Origin: Halovenus aranensis
Lineage (GTDB): Archaea; Halobacteriota; Halobacteria; Halobacteriales; Haloarculaceae
Direction of reading: 5' to 3'
Length of the DNA stretch: 64,000 nucleotides
Assembly (NCBI RefSeq): GCF_900100385.1
Contig: NZ_FNFC01000003.1
Coordinates: 181,200-245,199 of the forward strand
How positions within the stretch are numbered: the first letter of the stretch is position 1; every line of letters starts with the position of its first letter. The notes under the pieces are model-generated. The model did not search any database. It had not been told where the DNA came from and worked only from the letters and a program-made list of their open reading frames with translations. Below, piece by piece: positions 51,855 to 60,585 of the stretch. The translations under genes were made by a program, and so were the position numbers.

Positions 51855-52475
51855 TCAGTCGGCGTCTGTGTCGTCTCGGAGGAGGCAGTTTCGGATATAT
51901 CGCTCGAACTCACTCCGGCACGCTTCGAGTACCGACTCGTTGCTGGTGACTTTCTGTGTCGCCGTACCGACGAACATAACCTGAAACATGGCCGCAGTTT
52001 CTTCGGGGTCCACCTCCTGGAACACGCCTTGCTCGATACCAGACCTGATTAGATATTCGACGTGTCTGGATGTGAACCGGTCGGTGCGAGTGAAATACTC
52101 TCGGTATCGCTCGTCGTGTGCGGCTTCGGCCCGGAGTTCGACCATCGCTCGCGAGAAATCTTCGTCGGTCAAGATGCCACCGGACAGAAACATCGTATCG
52201 AGCACCAGCTCGATGTGCTCGTCGGCCCCTTCGCCGGTCCGGAGTGGAAACTGCTCTTCGGCCTGACTGAGCATGAACTCCAGAAAGTCGAGCAGGAGTT
52301 CGTCTTTTCCGTCGTAGTGGTGATACAGCAGCGACTTGCTCTTTGGAAACTTATCGCTAATTTTCTGAATTGTGATATCGCTGTACCCGTGTTCACAGAA
52401 GGCCTCGTAGGTGGCTTTCAGTATCTCTTCGCGCGTATCTTCGGGCTCCTCGAAAAACGAGACGGAGTCGTTCAT
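51855..52475 (-). CDS. TetR-family transcriptional regulator
   Basis: A 206-residue TetR/AcrR repressor. The N-terminal HTH (residues 15-60: TREEILKATYEAFCEHGYSD, TIQKISDKFPKSKSLLYHHY) is typical, and the remainder is the alpha-helical ligand-binding and dimerisation domain. It is divergent from a large RND transporter, with a 318-nt gap carrying candidate operators. It most likely represses the exporter and possibly itself, relieved by a hydrophobic ligand; the ligand is unknown. Confidence 0.9.
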   Translation of the reverse strand: MNDSVSFFEEPEDTREEILKATYEAFCEHGYSDITIQKISDKFPKSKSLLYHHYDGKDELLLDFLEFMLSQAEEQFPLRTGEGADEHIELVLDTMFLSGGILTDEDFSRAMVELRAEAAHDERYREYFTRTDRFTSRHVEYLIRSGIEQGVFQEVDPEETAAMFQVMFVGTATQKVTSNESVLEACRSEFERYIRNCLLRDDTDAD

Positions 52476-52574
52476 CGTTCTGTATCACCCCTGGTCCTGC
52501 GTCGGCTGGCACCCTTCTCTATCGAGACGAGTACTGCCCGTTCGTTGAGACCCATCTAGCAGAGCTACTGTGTT

Positions 52575-52589
52575 CATTGGTCTTTAGCT
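52575..52589 (+). repeat. 15-bp copy of the IS4-type element terminus
   Basis: CATTGGTCTTTAGCT is identical to the outermost 15 bp of the insertion sequence that begins at 63652. The identity stops after 15 bp (TTGTG here, AAGCC there). This is the length and place of a terminal inverted repeat, so the site may be a leftover IS end. No transposase remains nearby and no matching opposite end was found in the gap. Confidence 0.6.
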
Positions 52590-52611
52590 TTGTGCTCCGT
52601 ATGTAAAATAC

Positions 52612-52629
52612 TGACTGAATAGTTAGTTA
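52612..52629. promoter_or_regulatory. candidate TetR operator
   Basis: TGACTGAATAGTTAGTTA is an imperfect 18-bp dyad: 12 of 18 positions are symmetric in the pattern T-ACT-A-T/A-T-AGT-A. Its left half GACTGAATA recurs exactly at 52694-52702. Size and symmetry suit a TetR dimer site. The tetR start is at 52475 and the exporter start at 52794. Confidence 0.45.
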
Positions 52630-52793
52630 CAGTGCTTACAGCAACCTTGATATCAGGTGCTATCGGCGTCAGTATACAAAAGGCATATATGCAGACTGAA
52701 TAAATGTTCAATCAAGATGCGAACGAGTGAACGTAGCGAGCCAGACCACAGTCAGTTGGCAGGTCGTCACGACACAGCGGAGGGGAGCAGTGG

Positions 52794-55700
52794 ATGAGCG
52801 TCCCAGACCGCCTCTCGGAGATTGTTACGGGACACAGTCGGGCAGTTATCGCCCTCATGTTAGTCGTAACCGTCCTCGCAGGCGCGGGAGCGGGGATGGT
52901 CGAACAGTCGTCGTCACTCGACCAGTTCCAGAGTGACACCGAAGAGGCAGAGAAGCTGACCTACATCGAGGATAACTTCGCGACCGGCTCGGAGAATACC
53001 TCGACTGCACAGGTCATCGTGCGGGGCGAGAATACACTCTCGAAAGACTCGCTAGTCGAGACACTCCACCTGCAGCAGTCGTTCCGAGAGAACGAGACAA
53101 TCAGTCAGACGCTGTCGACAGAGCGTCCGACAGTTGGCGTCGCGAACCTGGTAGCAACGTCGGCCATTCTCGGCGAACAACGGCAGGAACTCCAGTCACT
53201 TGCCACGGAGTTCGAGCAGCTGAATGCGACGGTACAAAAGGAGCGGGCTGCACTCGCACGCCGACAGGCAGCGCTGAACACCACGCGACAGGCGCTCCGG
53301 ACCGCGCTCGAATCGCTTCAAGAAGACCAGGCCACATCGCCACGCGAGACGTTCGAAGGGGTTCGCGAGCGTACCGCAGTGGAGCTTGACGAGACGCAGT
53401 ACGATACGTTCAACCGCTCTGTCCAGTTGTTGCGGCGTGCCACCGACGAGGCAGAGATCGAGCGCGCGTACAAACAGGGCACGCAAGGCGTTCTCGCCGA
53501 CGAGTACGAGACGCTCGAACAGCGCAGCCAGCAACTCGAAGCGGACGGAGAGCGGTTGCGGGCGCTTGGGTCCGAACTCGAACAGCGTCAGTCGAAGCTG
53601 GAGAACACGTCCCCCTCGATTGGCGACCAGATTGAGGCTATCGAGTCCCTGAACGCGACACAGTACGAGCGCGCGCTCATGTCGGTGCTGGGGGGCGACT
53701 CGAACGGCCAGCTCAGTGGGCTCGGATTCATGCCCACCGACTACGAGCCGGGTTCGGCGAGCGCGAACGCGACCATGCTCCTTGTCACTCACCAGACGAG
53801 CGGCGAGGGACAGGCAGGGGCAGCGTCCCAGCAGCTTATCGACGCCCAGCTGACGATGCAGTCGATGTCGACCGACCAGATTGGGGCCGGTGACTCCGAG
53901 GTCATCGTCTTCGGGACCGGCATCATGAGCGACGAAATCAACAATTCGATGGGCGACAGTCTGGCGATTGTCGGGCCGTTGGCGCTTATTTTCGTCGTCG
54001 TTGCGCTGGTCGTCGCCTATCGGGATTTCCTCGATATCCTGCTTGGCCTGTTCGGCATCGGTGCCGTTCTCATCTGGACGTTCGGGTTCATGGGCTGGGC
54101 CGGCATCGACTTCAATCAGATGTTCATCGCGGTACCAGTCCTTCTCATCGGACTCTCTATCGACTACGCCATCCACATCTTCATGCGCCATCGCGAACAG
54201 CGCCAGGAGAATGGCGCATACAGCGACGACGACGTTCGCGGCTCGATGCGGACGGCGCTGGCCGGCGTCGGGATTGCGCTCGTCCTCGTGACGGCCACGA
54301 CCGCAATCGGCTTCCTCTCGAATCTCACGAGCCCGGTCCCGCCAATTCAGGACTTCGGTATCGTGAGTGCAGTCGGTATTACCGCCGCGCTGTTGATATT
54401 CGGTATTCTGATTCCCGCGGTGAAAATTGAGGTCGATAGCGTCCTCGAAAACCGCGGCATCTCCCGGCAAAAGCGCGCGTTCGGGACGGGCAACGGGCGG
54501 TTCAGTAGCGTCCTCTCGGCCGGCGCAACCGCCGCGAAGAAGGCACCGGTCGTCATCCTCCTCCTCGCATTGCTCGTGAGCGCAGGCGGTGCGTACGGTG
54601 CCAGCCAGGTCGATACCAGCTTCAATCAGGAAGACTTCATCGCCGAGGACCCGCCCGCGTGGACGGACAATCTCCCCGAACCGTTCGCACCGGGCGAGTA
54701 TTCGATGAAAGAGAACTTGGAGTTCGTCAATCAGAATTTCGTCCGCGAGGACTCACAGGCACAACTCCTCTTTGAAGGAGACGTGACAGACCCAGAGACG
54801 TTACAACGTCTGTCAGACGCACAGCGTGACGCAGCCGAGAGTGATGTTGTCGTCACGCTGTCGGGTGGCGGGGCAGACCTACAGGGGCCGTTACAGACCA
54901 TGCAACAGGTCGCGGCCGAGAATGAGACGTTCAACGCCACCTTCACCGCGGCCGACACCGACGGCGACATGGTGCCAGACCAGAACGTCGAGCAGGTCTA
55001 CGACGCGCTCTTTACCGTTGCCCCACAAGAGGCGGGGAACGTCATCTACCGGTCTGACGACGGCTATCAGGCTGTGCGGATGGTCGTCTCGACCAGCGGC
55101 ACCGCCGCAATGAGTGACGTGCGAAGCGAGATGGCAGCGATCGCCGACAACTTCGACAGCGGCGGGCTCGAAACGACCGCGACCGGACAGATAATCCTCT
55201 TCGATATCGTACAGGACCAACTGTTCGACACGGTCGTCGAGAGCCTGCTCATCACGCTGGTCGCCGTCTTCGCGTTCCTGATGGTGACTTACCGGATTAC
55301 CGACGGGAGTGCGATGCTGGGCGCGGTAACGCTGTTGCCGGTGTTGTTCAGCGTCACGTGGATTCTCGGGACGATGTACGTCCTCGAAATCCCGTTCAAC
55401 GTCATGACCGGCATGATTACGAGCCTGACCGTCGGGCTCGGTGTCGCCTACAGTATTCACATGAGTGAGCGGTACAAGCTCGAACTCGACCGAACCGGGT
55501 CTGTCTGGGAAGCAATGTCGCGGACGGTAACCGGGACCGGCGGCGCGCTACTTGGCAGTGCTGCGACGACTGTCGGCGGCTTTGGCGTGCTCGCCTTCGC
55601 CATCCTGCCACCCCTCCAGCAGTTCGGCATCATCACGGGGATGACCATCATCTACGCGTTCCTCGCGAGCGTGCTCGTTCTCCCCAGTCTGCTCGTCCTC

Positions 55701-55805
55701 TGGACGAAATACTTCGGTCCGGCGGCCTCGTTCGAACTCTCGCCCGAAGAGACGGCCACGCCGACTGCAAGCGACGGCGGTCGACCGAACGAGCGCGAGG
55801 AGTAA
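52794..55805 (+). CDS. RND/MMPL-family exporter
   Basis: A 1003-residue transporter with two repeats, each a large extracytoplasmic loop followed by about six helices. The first loop (residues 40-370) contains a long coiled-coil segment (EFEQLNATVQKERAALARRQ region) and the first MMPL helices follow near residues 385-560 (SIDYAIHIFMRHRE at the proton-relay position). The second loop and helices (about 600-985) end with GLGVAYSIHMSERYKLELDR. Substrates are usually lipids, drugs or other hydrophobic molecules. It is divergent from TetR. The ATG at 52794 gives a conserved MSVPDRLSEIV. Confidence 0.92.
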   Translation: MSVPDRLSEIVTGHSRAVIALMLVVTVLAGAGAGMVEQSSSLDQFQSDTEEAEKLTYIEDNFATGSENTSTAQVIVRGENTLSKDSLVETLHLQQSFRENETISQTLSTERPTVGVANLVATSAILGEQRQELQSLATEFEQLNATVQKERAALARRQAALNTTRQALRTALESLQEDQATSPRETFEGVRERTAVELDETQYDTFNRSVQLLRRATDEAEIERAYKQGTQGVLADEYETLEQRSQQLEADGERLRALGSELEQRQSKLENTSPSIGDQIEAIESLNATQYERALMSVLGGDSNGQLSGLGFMPTDYEPGSASANATMLLVTHQTSGEGQAGAASQQLIDAQLTMQSMSTDQIGAGDSEVIVFGTGIMSDEINNSMGDSLAIVGPLALIFVVVALVVAYRDFLDILLGLFGIGAVLIWTFGFMGWAGIDFNQMFIAVPVLLIGLSIDYAIHIFMRHREQRQENGAYSDDDVRGSMRTALAGVGIALVLVTATTAIGFLSNLTSPVPPIQDFGIVSAVGITAALLIFGILIPAVKIEVDSVLENRGISRQKRAFGTGNGRFSSVLSAGATAAKKAPVVILLLALLVSAGGAYGASQVDTSFNQEDFIAEDPPAWTDNLPEPFAPGEYSMKENLEFVNQNFVREDSQAQLLFEGDVTDPETLQRLSDAQRDAAESDVVVTLSGGGADLQGPLQTMQQVAAENETFNATFTAADTDGDMVPDQNVEQVYDALFTVAPQEAGNVIYRSDDGYQAVRMVVSTSGTAAMSDVRSEMAAIADNFDSGGLETTATGQIILFDIVQDQLFDTVVESLLITLVAVFAFLMVTYRITDGSAMLGAVTLLPVLFSVTWILGTMYVLEIPFNVMTGMITSLTVGLGVAYSIHMSERYKLELDRTGSVWEAMSRTVTGTGGALLGSAATTVGGFGVLAFAILPPLQQFGIITGMTIIYAFLASVLVLPSLLVLWTKYFGPAASFELSPEETATPTASDGGRPNEREE

Positions 55806-55819
55806 CGCAGCGAGACTAC

Positions 55820-56314
55820 TCAGGGGACCGTACCGTCCATCGGCCCCTGGTACCATCGTCCCGTCTCAGTTCCACAGTCCGTACAGCGCGCAACGACGGC
55901 AGATTCGTTGTCCGCGCTGTCGAGGCTGTTGTCGGTCTTCTGGTCGCAGTGCTGGCAGTAACGCAGTGTGACCTGAGTGCCGGACTCCTGGGGTGCACCG
56001 AGTGCCAGTGCAACGACCGTCTCGTCGCCGTAGTTCCAGCCCCGCTGGAACTCTTCTCGCCCGAATCTGATGAGTTCGCCGGCGCCGACTTCGACATCAC
56101 CGTCGTCGGTCTCGAACGTCGCCGTGCCGTTCTGGATGTAGAACACCTCTTCCTGGAGTTCGTGGCTGTGGTAGGCGAACGCGAAACTGTCGCCAGGTTC
56201 GAGTTCGTAGTAGTTGAGCGCGACATCTGTCAGACCGAGCGCGTCGGTGAGTCGGCATATTCGGGCTGCTGGCTGGATGCTGTTCTCGAGTTCGTCGATA
56301 CTGACTGTCTCCAT
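55820..56314 (-). CDS. cupin-domain protein with C-terminal zinc ribbon
   Basis: A 164-residue protein. A beta-barrel cupin (residues 30-110) shows YHSHELQEEVFYIQNGTATF, with metal ligands His, His and Glu, and GELIRFGREEFQRGWNY. After a short linker, two C-x2-C pairs (CQHCDQ near 122 and CTDCGT near 146) form a zinc ribbon. Such fusions may be metal- or ligand-binding sensors; there is no HTH. It is convergent with the RND exporter. Its function is unassigned. Confidence 0.82.
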   Translation of the reverse strand: METVSIDELENSIQPAARICRLTDALGLTDVALNYYELEPGDSFAFAYHSHELQEEVFYIQNGTATFETDDGDVEVGAGELIRFGREEFQRGWNYGDETVVALALGAPQESGTQVTLRYCQHCDQKTDNSLDSADNESAVVARCTDCGTETGRWYQGPMDGTVP

Positions 56315-56381
56315 ACGGTCGCTTCACGACCGAGCGGTAAAATCTATCCCCGTCGCCGGTGGAGGCGAGACCGGGGCAATG

Positions 56382-56388
56382 TTTATTA
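56382..56388 (+). promoter_or_regulatory. TATA-box-like element of the 44-residue gene
   Basis: TTTATTA lies 35-41 nt before the ATG at 56423, in the gap divergent from the cupin gene. It supports expression of the small gene. Confidence 0.4.
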
Positions 56389-56422
56389 CTACGCTGTAGC
56401 AAGGTCAGGCTGTCTCTGAGTT

Positions 56423-56557
56423 ATGTCGAACGACACCGACCACGCCAATCAGCCGTCCGACGACCTCGAAGATCTCGAATCTTACTACGACGACCTCGAC
56501 GACGGTGCTGGCTGTGTCGAGATATGGGAACATATCGACGACCGTCGGGACGACTGA
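56423..56557 (+). CDS. small acidic protein
   Basis: A 44-residue, extremely acidic open frame: it opens MSNDTDHANQPSDDLEDLES and continues with YYDDLDDGAGCVEIWEHIDD, then RRDD. About a third of residues are Asp/Glu; a lone Cys and the aromatic CVEIWEH stretch look like a small fold or binding tail. It has a TATA-like element, strong G/C third-position bias and a normal stop, so it is probably real. I think similar small acidic proteins are annotated in haloarchaea but I cannot name a family. Confidence 0.55.
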   Translation: MSNDTDHANQPSDDLEDLESYYDDLDDGAGCVEIWEHIDDRRDD

Positions 56558-56714
56558 CGGTGACTCAGGCAGGCCGTACCCGCGGGCACAGAGTTTGGTC
56601 GCCACCTCTCGTGGATTCTGGCAGAGCCGTGTCAGTGAGACGGTTCGCGGTGGTGCCCGGTCGACTGCTGGCGGTCAGTTCACACTGAGGCGACAGCCGT
56701 CTGTGCGGGGAAAC

Positions 56715-56722
56715 AGTATAGT
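56715..56722 (+). promoter_or_regulatory. TATA-like promoter of the FAD oxidase gene
   Basis: AGTATAGT lies 24-31 nt before the ATG at 56746. The 188-nt gap before it contains no gene. Confidence 0.4.
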
Positions 56723-56745
56723 GTCGCGAGCCAGAGGTGTAACCA

Positions 56746-58164
56746 ATGACTGAGTACCTCCGTGAGATATTGAGTGAGCGGCAAGTCTCGACGACAGAGG
56801 ACGCCCGAGCCGAACACAGCGGGGACTGGGCCACACTCTCGGAGTGGGTCACACCAGACCCTGTCGAGCCCGACGTGGTAGTCTATCCCGAAACGACTCC
56901 AGAGGTCGCGGCGGTGCTCGAAGCGGCCACCGAGCGCGGAGTTCCCGTTACGCCGTACGCCGCCGGAACGAGCCTGGAAGGGAACCCCGTCCCGGTCCAC
57001 GGCGGAATCAGTATGGACTTGACACGGATGGATAGCGTACTCGACATCCGGCCCGAGGACTTCCAGATTGACGTCGAGCCGGGGGTCATGGGGCCAGCAG
57101 TACAGGAGGCAGCCGGCGACCACGGCCTTTTTTTCCCGCCACTCCCCTCTTCGGGCGATATCTCGACAATCGGCGGGATGATTGCGAACGCCGCGAGCGG
57201 GATGGAGACGGTGAAATACGGCGAAGTGGCAGACTGGGTACTGGAACTCGAAGTCGTTTTAGCCGATGGCTCGGTCATCACGACCGGGTCGAAAGCACCC
57301 AAAACGTCGGCGGGATACAACCTCCGTGACCTGTTTGTCGGGAGCGAGGGAACCCTGGGTGTCGTGACCCGGGCGACACTCGAACTCGCAGGACGGCCGG
57401 CACAACAGCGGGGCGGACGCGCTATCTTTTCGACGCTGGCGGACGCGACAGCCGCGGTCAAAGACGTGGTCACCGCTGGGGTCGACGTAGCGAAAATAGA
57501 GCTGATGGACACCACCGCCGCACAGATGTCGAACGCCTACACCGGGGCGTCGCTCCCGGACGCGCCGATGGTCTTTCTGGAGTTTCACGCCGACCACAAC
57601 GTCGACGACGAGATTACATTCTGTCGGGACGTTATCGAAACACACGACCCAGAGACATTCGAGACTGCGAGCGACGACCGAATGGCCGACCTCTGGGAGG
57701 CACGAACCGAGCTGGCGTACGCGCTCTCGGAGTACGACCCGGACCGCCAGCCACTCCATGCCGGAGACGTGACAGTGCCAATCAGTGAGTACGGGTCGGT
57801 AATCGAGTACGCCAAACAGCGCGGCGACGAAGCCGACCTGCCCGTCGCCTGTTTCGGACACGCCGGTGACGGTAACATCCACTACGCCGTGCTCGTCGAC
57901 GACGATGACGACGGGGAGGTCGAGCGCGGCAAGAGGGTCTACGCAGACGTAGTCGACCGAGCGATAGCTGTCGGTGGGACCGCAACCGGCGAACACGGCG
58001 TCGGCCGGGGCAAGCGCCGGTACCTCGTCGACGAACACGGTGAAGCCACGGTCGAAGCGATGCGTGCAATCAAGCGGGCGCTCGACCCGACAGACACGCT
58101 CAACCCCGGCAAGATGTTTCCCGAAACGGCAGACGACGGCCGGCTCCGAGAGCCAGAGAACTAG
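56746..58164 (+). CDS. FAD-binding oxidase (D-lactate/glycolate dehydrogenase, GlcD-like)
   Basis: A 472-residue flavoprotein of the vanillyl-alcohol-oxidase superfamily. The FAD domain has PYAAGTSLEGNPVPVHGGIS near residue 69 and a IGGMIANAASGMETVKYG loop, then TAGYNLRDLFVGSEGTLG-like sequence near residue 190. The C-terminal domain has FGHAGDGNIHYAVL and the GEHGVGRGKRRYL motif with a catalytic His. Such enzymes oxidise D-lactate or glycolate; the electron acceptor here is unclear. It ends 4 nt into the convergent P-loop kinase gene. Confidence 0.9.
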   Translation: MTEYLREILSERQVSTTEDARAEHSGDWATLSEWVTPDPVEPDVVVYPETTPEVAAVLEAATERGVPVTPYAAGTSLEGNPVPVHGGISMDLTRMDSVLDIRPEDFQIDVEPGVMGPAVQEAAGDHGLFFPPLPSSGDISTIGGMIANAASGMETVKYGEVADWVLELEVVLADGSVITTGSKAPKTSAGYNLRDLFVGSEGTLGVVTRATLELAGRPAQQRGGRAIFSTLADATAAVKDVVTAGVDVAKIELMDTTAAQMSNAYTGASLPDAPMVFLEFHADHNVDDEITFCRDVIETHDPETFETASDDRMADLWEARTELAYALSEYDPDRQPLHAGDVTVPISEYGSVIEYAKQRGDEADLPVACFGHAGDGNIHYAVLVDDDDDGEVERGKRVYADVVDRAIAVGGTATGEHGVGRGKRRYLVDEHGEATVEAMRAIKRALDPTDTLNPGKMFPETADDGRLREPEN

Positions 58165-58679
58165 GGACAGAGAGTGCCAAACAGCGAGTCGACCTGTGCT
58201 CGCGTTCGCGACAGCGACTCGGAGTTGTCGACTTGGTCGTAATCGAGTTCGAGCGGGTCGAACTCGTCTTTGAACTGCCGGTAGATTGCGGCGTCAGCAT
58301 CGCTGATATCGTCGCGTGATTCGATTCGGTGTTCGACGACAGCAGGGTCACAGACCACTCGAATCAGCTGGAACTGGACGCCGACGTTCTCGGCGAGTCG
58401 TTTCGTTCGCTTCCGGTGGGCGTCGTCGGCAAAGGTTGCATCGAGCACGACCGGCTCGCCGTTCCGGAGATGGCGTTCTGTTCGGGTAAACAGCTCGTCG
58501 TAGACGCGTTCACGCTCAGCGTCGGTGTATTCCGGGTCGTCGATAATCTCTTTTCGAATGGCATCAGTCCGCAGTCGCACCGCGTCCAGACAGTCGGTCA
58601 GATACGAGGAGACGGTCGACTTACCGACCCCCGGGAGCCCACAGACCGCAACCACTGCGTGGCCGTGTTCGCCCATCAT
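58161..58679 (-). CDS. P-loop kinase (AAA_33/zeta-toxin-like) coupled to phnE
   Basis: A 172-residue small P-loop NTPase. The Walker A GLPGVGKSTVSSYLT is near residues 14-28, a LRTDAIRKEI segment is the substrate lid, and PVVLDATFADDAHRKRTKRL the Walker B-like region. It resembles the AAA_33 group of small-molecule or nucleotide kinases, not phosphonate lyase proteins. Its start overlaps the phnE stop (ATGATG with TGA inside), so it is co-translated with the transporter. A substrate phosphorylating or sensing role is inference. Confidence 0.82.
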   Translation of the reverse strand: MMGEHGHAVVAVCGLPGVGKSTVSSYLTDCLDAVRLRTDAIRKEIIDDPEYTDAERERVYDELFTRTERHLRNGEPVVLDATFADDAHRKRTKRLAENVGVQFQLIRVVCDPAVVEHRIESRDDISDADAAIYRQFKDEFDPLELDYDQVDNSESLSRTRAQVDSLFGTLCP

Positions 58680-59773
58680 TTCAGCAGAGATTCACTCATG
58701 CGGTCTGGGAAGCCGGTAATCAGTTCCCAGAGACCCATCTTCTGTTCGTCCGAGCGCAGGCGCGAGCGGAGTCGCTGACTGAAGATTTCGACAGAGATGA
58801 CAAGCACGAAGATACAGATGAGTGTCGCCATCACGTGGTCGAAGTTGAACAGGCCACGCTCAACGTCGACAACCTCACCGAGTCCGCCAGCGCCGAAGGC
58901 ACCGAGCGTGACTGCGATGCGAACGTTGATTTCGAGGATGTACAGCGTCCAGGCGATGAAACTCGTCCGGACCTGGCTTATCATCCCGAAAAAGACCCGC
59001 TGTGGGTAGTTCGCACCGGCCATGTCCATGGCTTCGATTGGCCCTTCCTCAATTTCTTCGAGTTCGTCGACGAACAGTCGGCCAAGATTTCCGACGGTGT
59101 CGACGGCGATTGCGAACGTCGCAGATGCGGGGCCGAGCCCGGCGAACGGAATCAGGATAAGCAGCCAGATAATTGCCGGAATCGACCGGATGGCCGACAT
59201 CGTCCCACGGAACAGGAAGTTGAACGGGAACGGAGTCACTCGCTCTGACCCGAGAGTACCGAAGGTCAACGCGAGCGGGAACCCCATAATCGTCCCGGCA
59301 AGCCCCATCGCGAGTGTGATGCCTGCCTGCCCGAACATATCGAACATTCCGAGGCCGTCGAAGAAAAACGCCATCGGGTCGCCGAACAGTTCGAAGAACT
59401 TGTCCGAATCAAAGATGAGGTTGTTCTCCAGAATGTAGTCGAGATACTCGCCGAAGTCGATGAACGGAACGACGCCGAAGTAATCGGTCGTCGGGAAGAA
59501 GTCACCGAGACTGTCGATAAAGAAGTCAATCTGATAGTTTTCGTCCGGCAGCCGAACCGCAAAGATTGCCTGTACGAACAGAAATCCGACAACGCCAATC
59601 GTCGCTAGCCAGCCGAGCGCTCGGCGTTTTCGCGCCCGCCGTATCTTCTCAAGTGCGCCAGCGACCTCTTTGTCGGGTGACTGCTCGTCATCTGGCGTCT
59701 CCGGCGGCGTCTGTGTGGCCGTGCCGCCGTCGGCCTGGAGTGTGTCGCTCTCGGAGTCAGTGTCGTCGGTCAT
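58676..59773 (-). CDS. phnE: phosphonate-type ABC transporter permease PhnE
   Basis: A 365-residue permease. The first 55 residues are acidic and disordered (DTDSESDTLQADGGTATQTP), longer than in bacteria, then about six helices. The inner-membrane-dependent transport loop EAMDMAGANYPQRVFFGMIS is the EAA-type contact with the ATPase, and YILEINVRIAVTLGAFGAGG follows. It belongs to the PhnE/PtxC family. It overlaps phnC by 4 nt and the kinase by 4 nt. GAGGTG precedes its start by 5 nt. Confidence 0.93.
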   Translation of the reverse strand: MTDDTDSESDTLQADGGTATQTPPETPDDEQSPDKEVAGALEKIRRARKRRALGWLATIGVVGFLFVQAIFAVRLPDENYQIDFFIDSLGDFFPTTDYFGVVPFIDFGEYLDYILENNLIFDSDKFFELFGDPMAFFFDGLGMFDMFGQAGITLAMGLAGTIMGFPLALTFGTLGSERVTPFPFNFLFRGTMSAIRSIPAIIWLLILIPFAGLGPASATFAIAVDTVGNLGRLFVDELEEIEEGPIEAMDMAGANYPQRVFFGMISQVRTSFIAWTLYILEINVRIAVTLGAFGAGGLGEVVDVERGLFNFDHVMATLICIFVLVISVEIFSQRLRSRLRSDEQKMGLWELITGFPDRMSESLLK

Positions 59774-60558
59774 GGCGCCACCTCTTCGTCGAGCGATGTG
59801 GCCTGTTCATCCGCCGTCGTGCCGACGAACATACCTTCGGTTTCGATGTCACCGTAGATGTCGTCCACGACGTCGATTGTCAGTTCATCGCGGTAGCCGT
59901 CGAATACTTTCTTACCGTCCCGCAGTCCGATGAAACGCTCACCGAACTTGCGTGCAAGATTGACCTGGTGGAGGCTGCTCAGTGCAGTCAGGTTCCGGTC
60001 TTCGGCGGCAGTCTGGAGATACCGCATCACCTGCTGGGCGCTGCCAGGGTCGAGACTCGAGACCGGTTCGTCGGCCAGCAAAACGTCGGGCTGTTGTACC
60101 AGCGCGCGTGCAATCCCGACGCGCTGTTGCTGTCCGCCGCTCATCCGGCGTGCCTTCTGTTGGGCCTCATCGAGCAGGTCGACAGTCTTGAGAGCCTCCA
60201 GTGCCTGCTGTTTTTCGGCAGTATCCTGAACCCGAAGAAAGCTCTTGAGAAAGCCATAGCGTGTGATAGAGCCAGAGAGCGCGTTGCCGTAGGCCGACAT
60301 GTCGTCGATAATGTTGTGCTGCTGGAAAATCATCGCCACCTCCTTGCGTGGTCCGTGGACTGGTGTGCCGTCGACCAGGATTTCGCCTGCTGTCGGCTCC
60401 GTGAGCCCTGACAGACAGCGGAGCAAGGTCGATTTTCCAGAGCCGGACACGCCGAGCACGACGACGAACTCGCCATCCTCGATGGTGAACGATACGTCGT
60501 CGAGTGCAACGGTCTCTCCGTACTCTTTTGTCAGTTCGTCAACTTCTATTCGGACCAT
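59770..60558 (-). CDS. phnC: phosphonate-type ABC transporter ATPase PhnC
   Basis: A 262-residue ATPase. Walker A LGVSGSGKSTLLRCLSG is at about residues 35-51, the signature MSGGQQQRVGIARALVQQPD and Walker B VLLADEPVSSLDP follow, and the H-loop His is in SSLHQVNLA. The C-terminal extension fits PhnC. It powers uptake of phosphonates, phosphite or related anions. It is 27 nt downstream of phnD and coupled to phnE. Confidence 0.94.
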   Translation of the reverse strand: MVRIEVDELTKEYGETVALDDVSFTIEDGEFVVVLGVSGSGKSTLLRCLSGLTEPTAGEILVDGTPVHGPRKEVAMIFQQHNIIDDMSAYGNALSGSITRYGFLKSFLRVQDTAEKQQALEALKTVDLLDEAQQKARRMSGGQQQRVGIARALVQQPDVLLADEPVSSLDPGSAQQVMRYLQTAAEDRNLTALSSLHQVNLARKFGERFIGLRDGKKVFDGYRDELTIDVVDDIYGDIETEGMFVGTTADEQATSLDEEVAP

Positions 60559-60585
60559 AGATAGTTCTGGTGGGTGCGGAGTTAC

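Larger units (their letters stand above)
52476..52793. other. intergenic regulatory region between tetR and the RND exporter
   Basis: A 318-nt gap with no gene. It is clearly more A/T-rich than its surroundings. It contains a 15-bp match to the IS4-type terminus (52575-52589), a dyad-like TetR operator candidate (52612-52629), a perfect 10-bp palindrome GCATATATGC (52683-52692) that may hold the exporter TATA box, and a second GACTGAATA copy at 52694. Short open frames in it are not convincing. Confidence 0.7.

Noticed and set aside
51653..51913. An 86-codon minus-strand frame across tRNA-Arg and the tetR end
   Set aside because: It overlaps a tRNA and the 3' end of tetR and has no protein-like features.
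53196..54470. A 424-codon open frame antisense to the RND exporter
   Set aside because: It mirrors the codon structure of the exporter in a G/C-rich genome, has no recognisable motif and no start signal; the exporter is certain.
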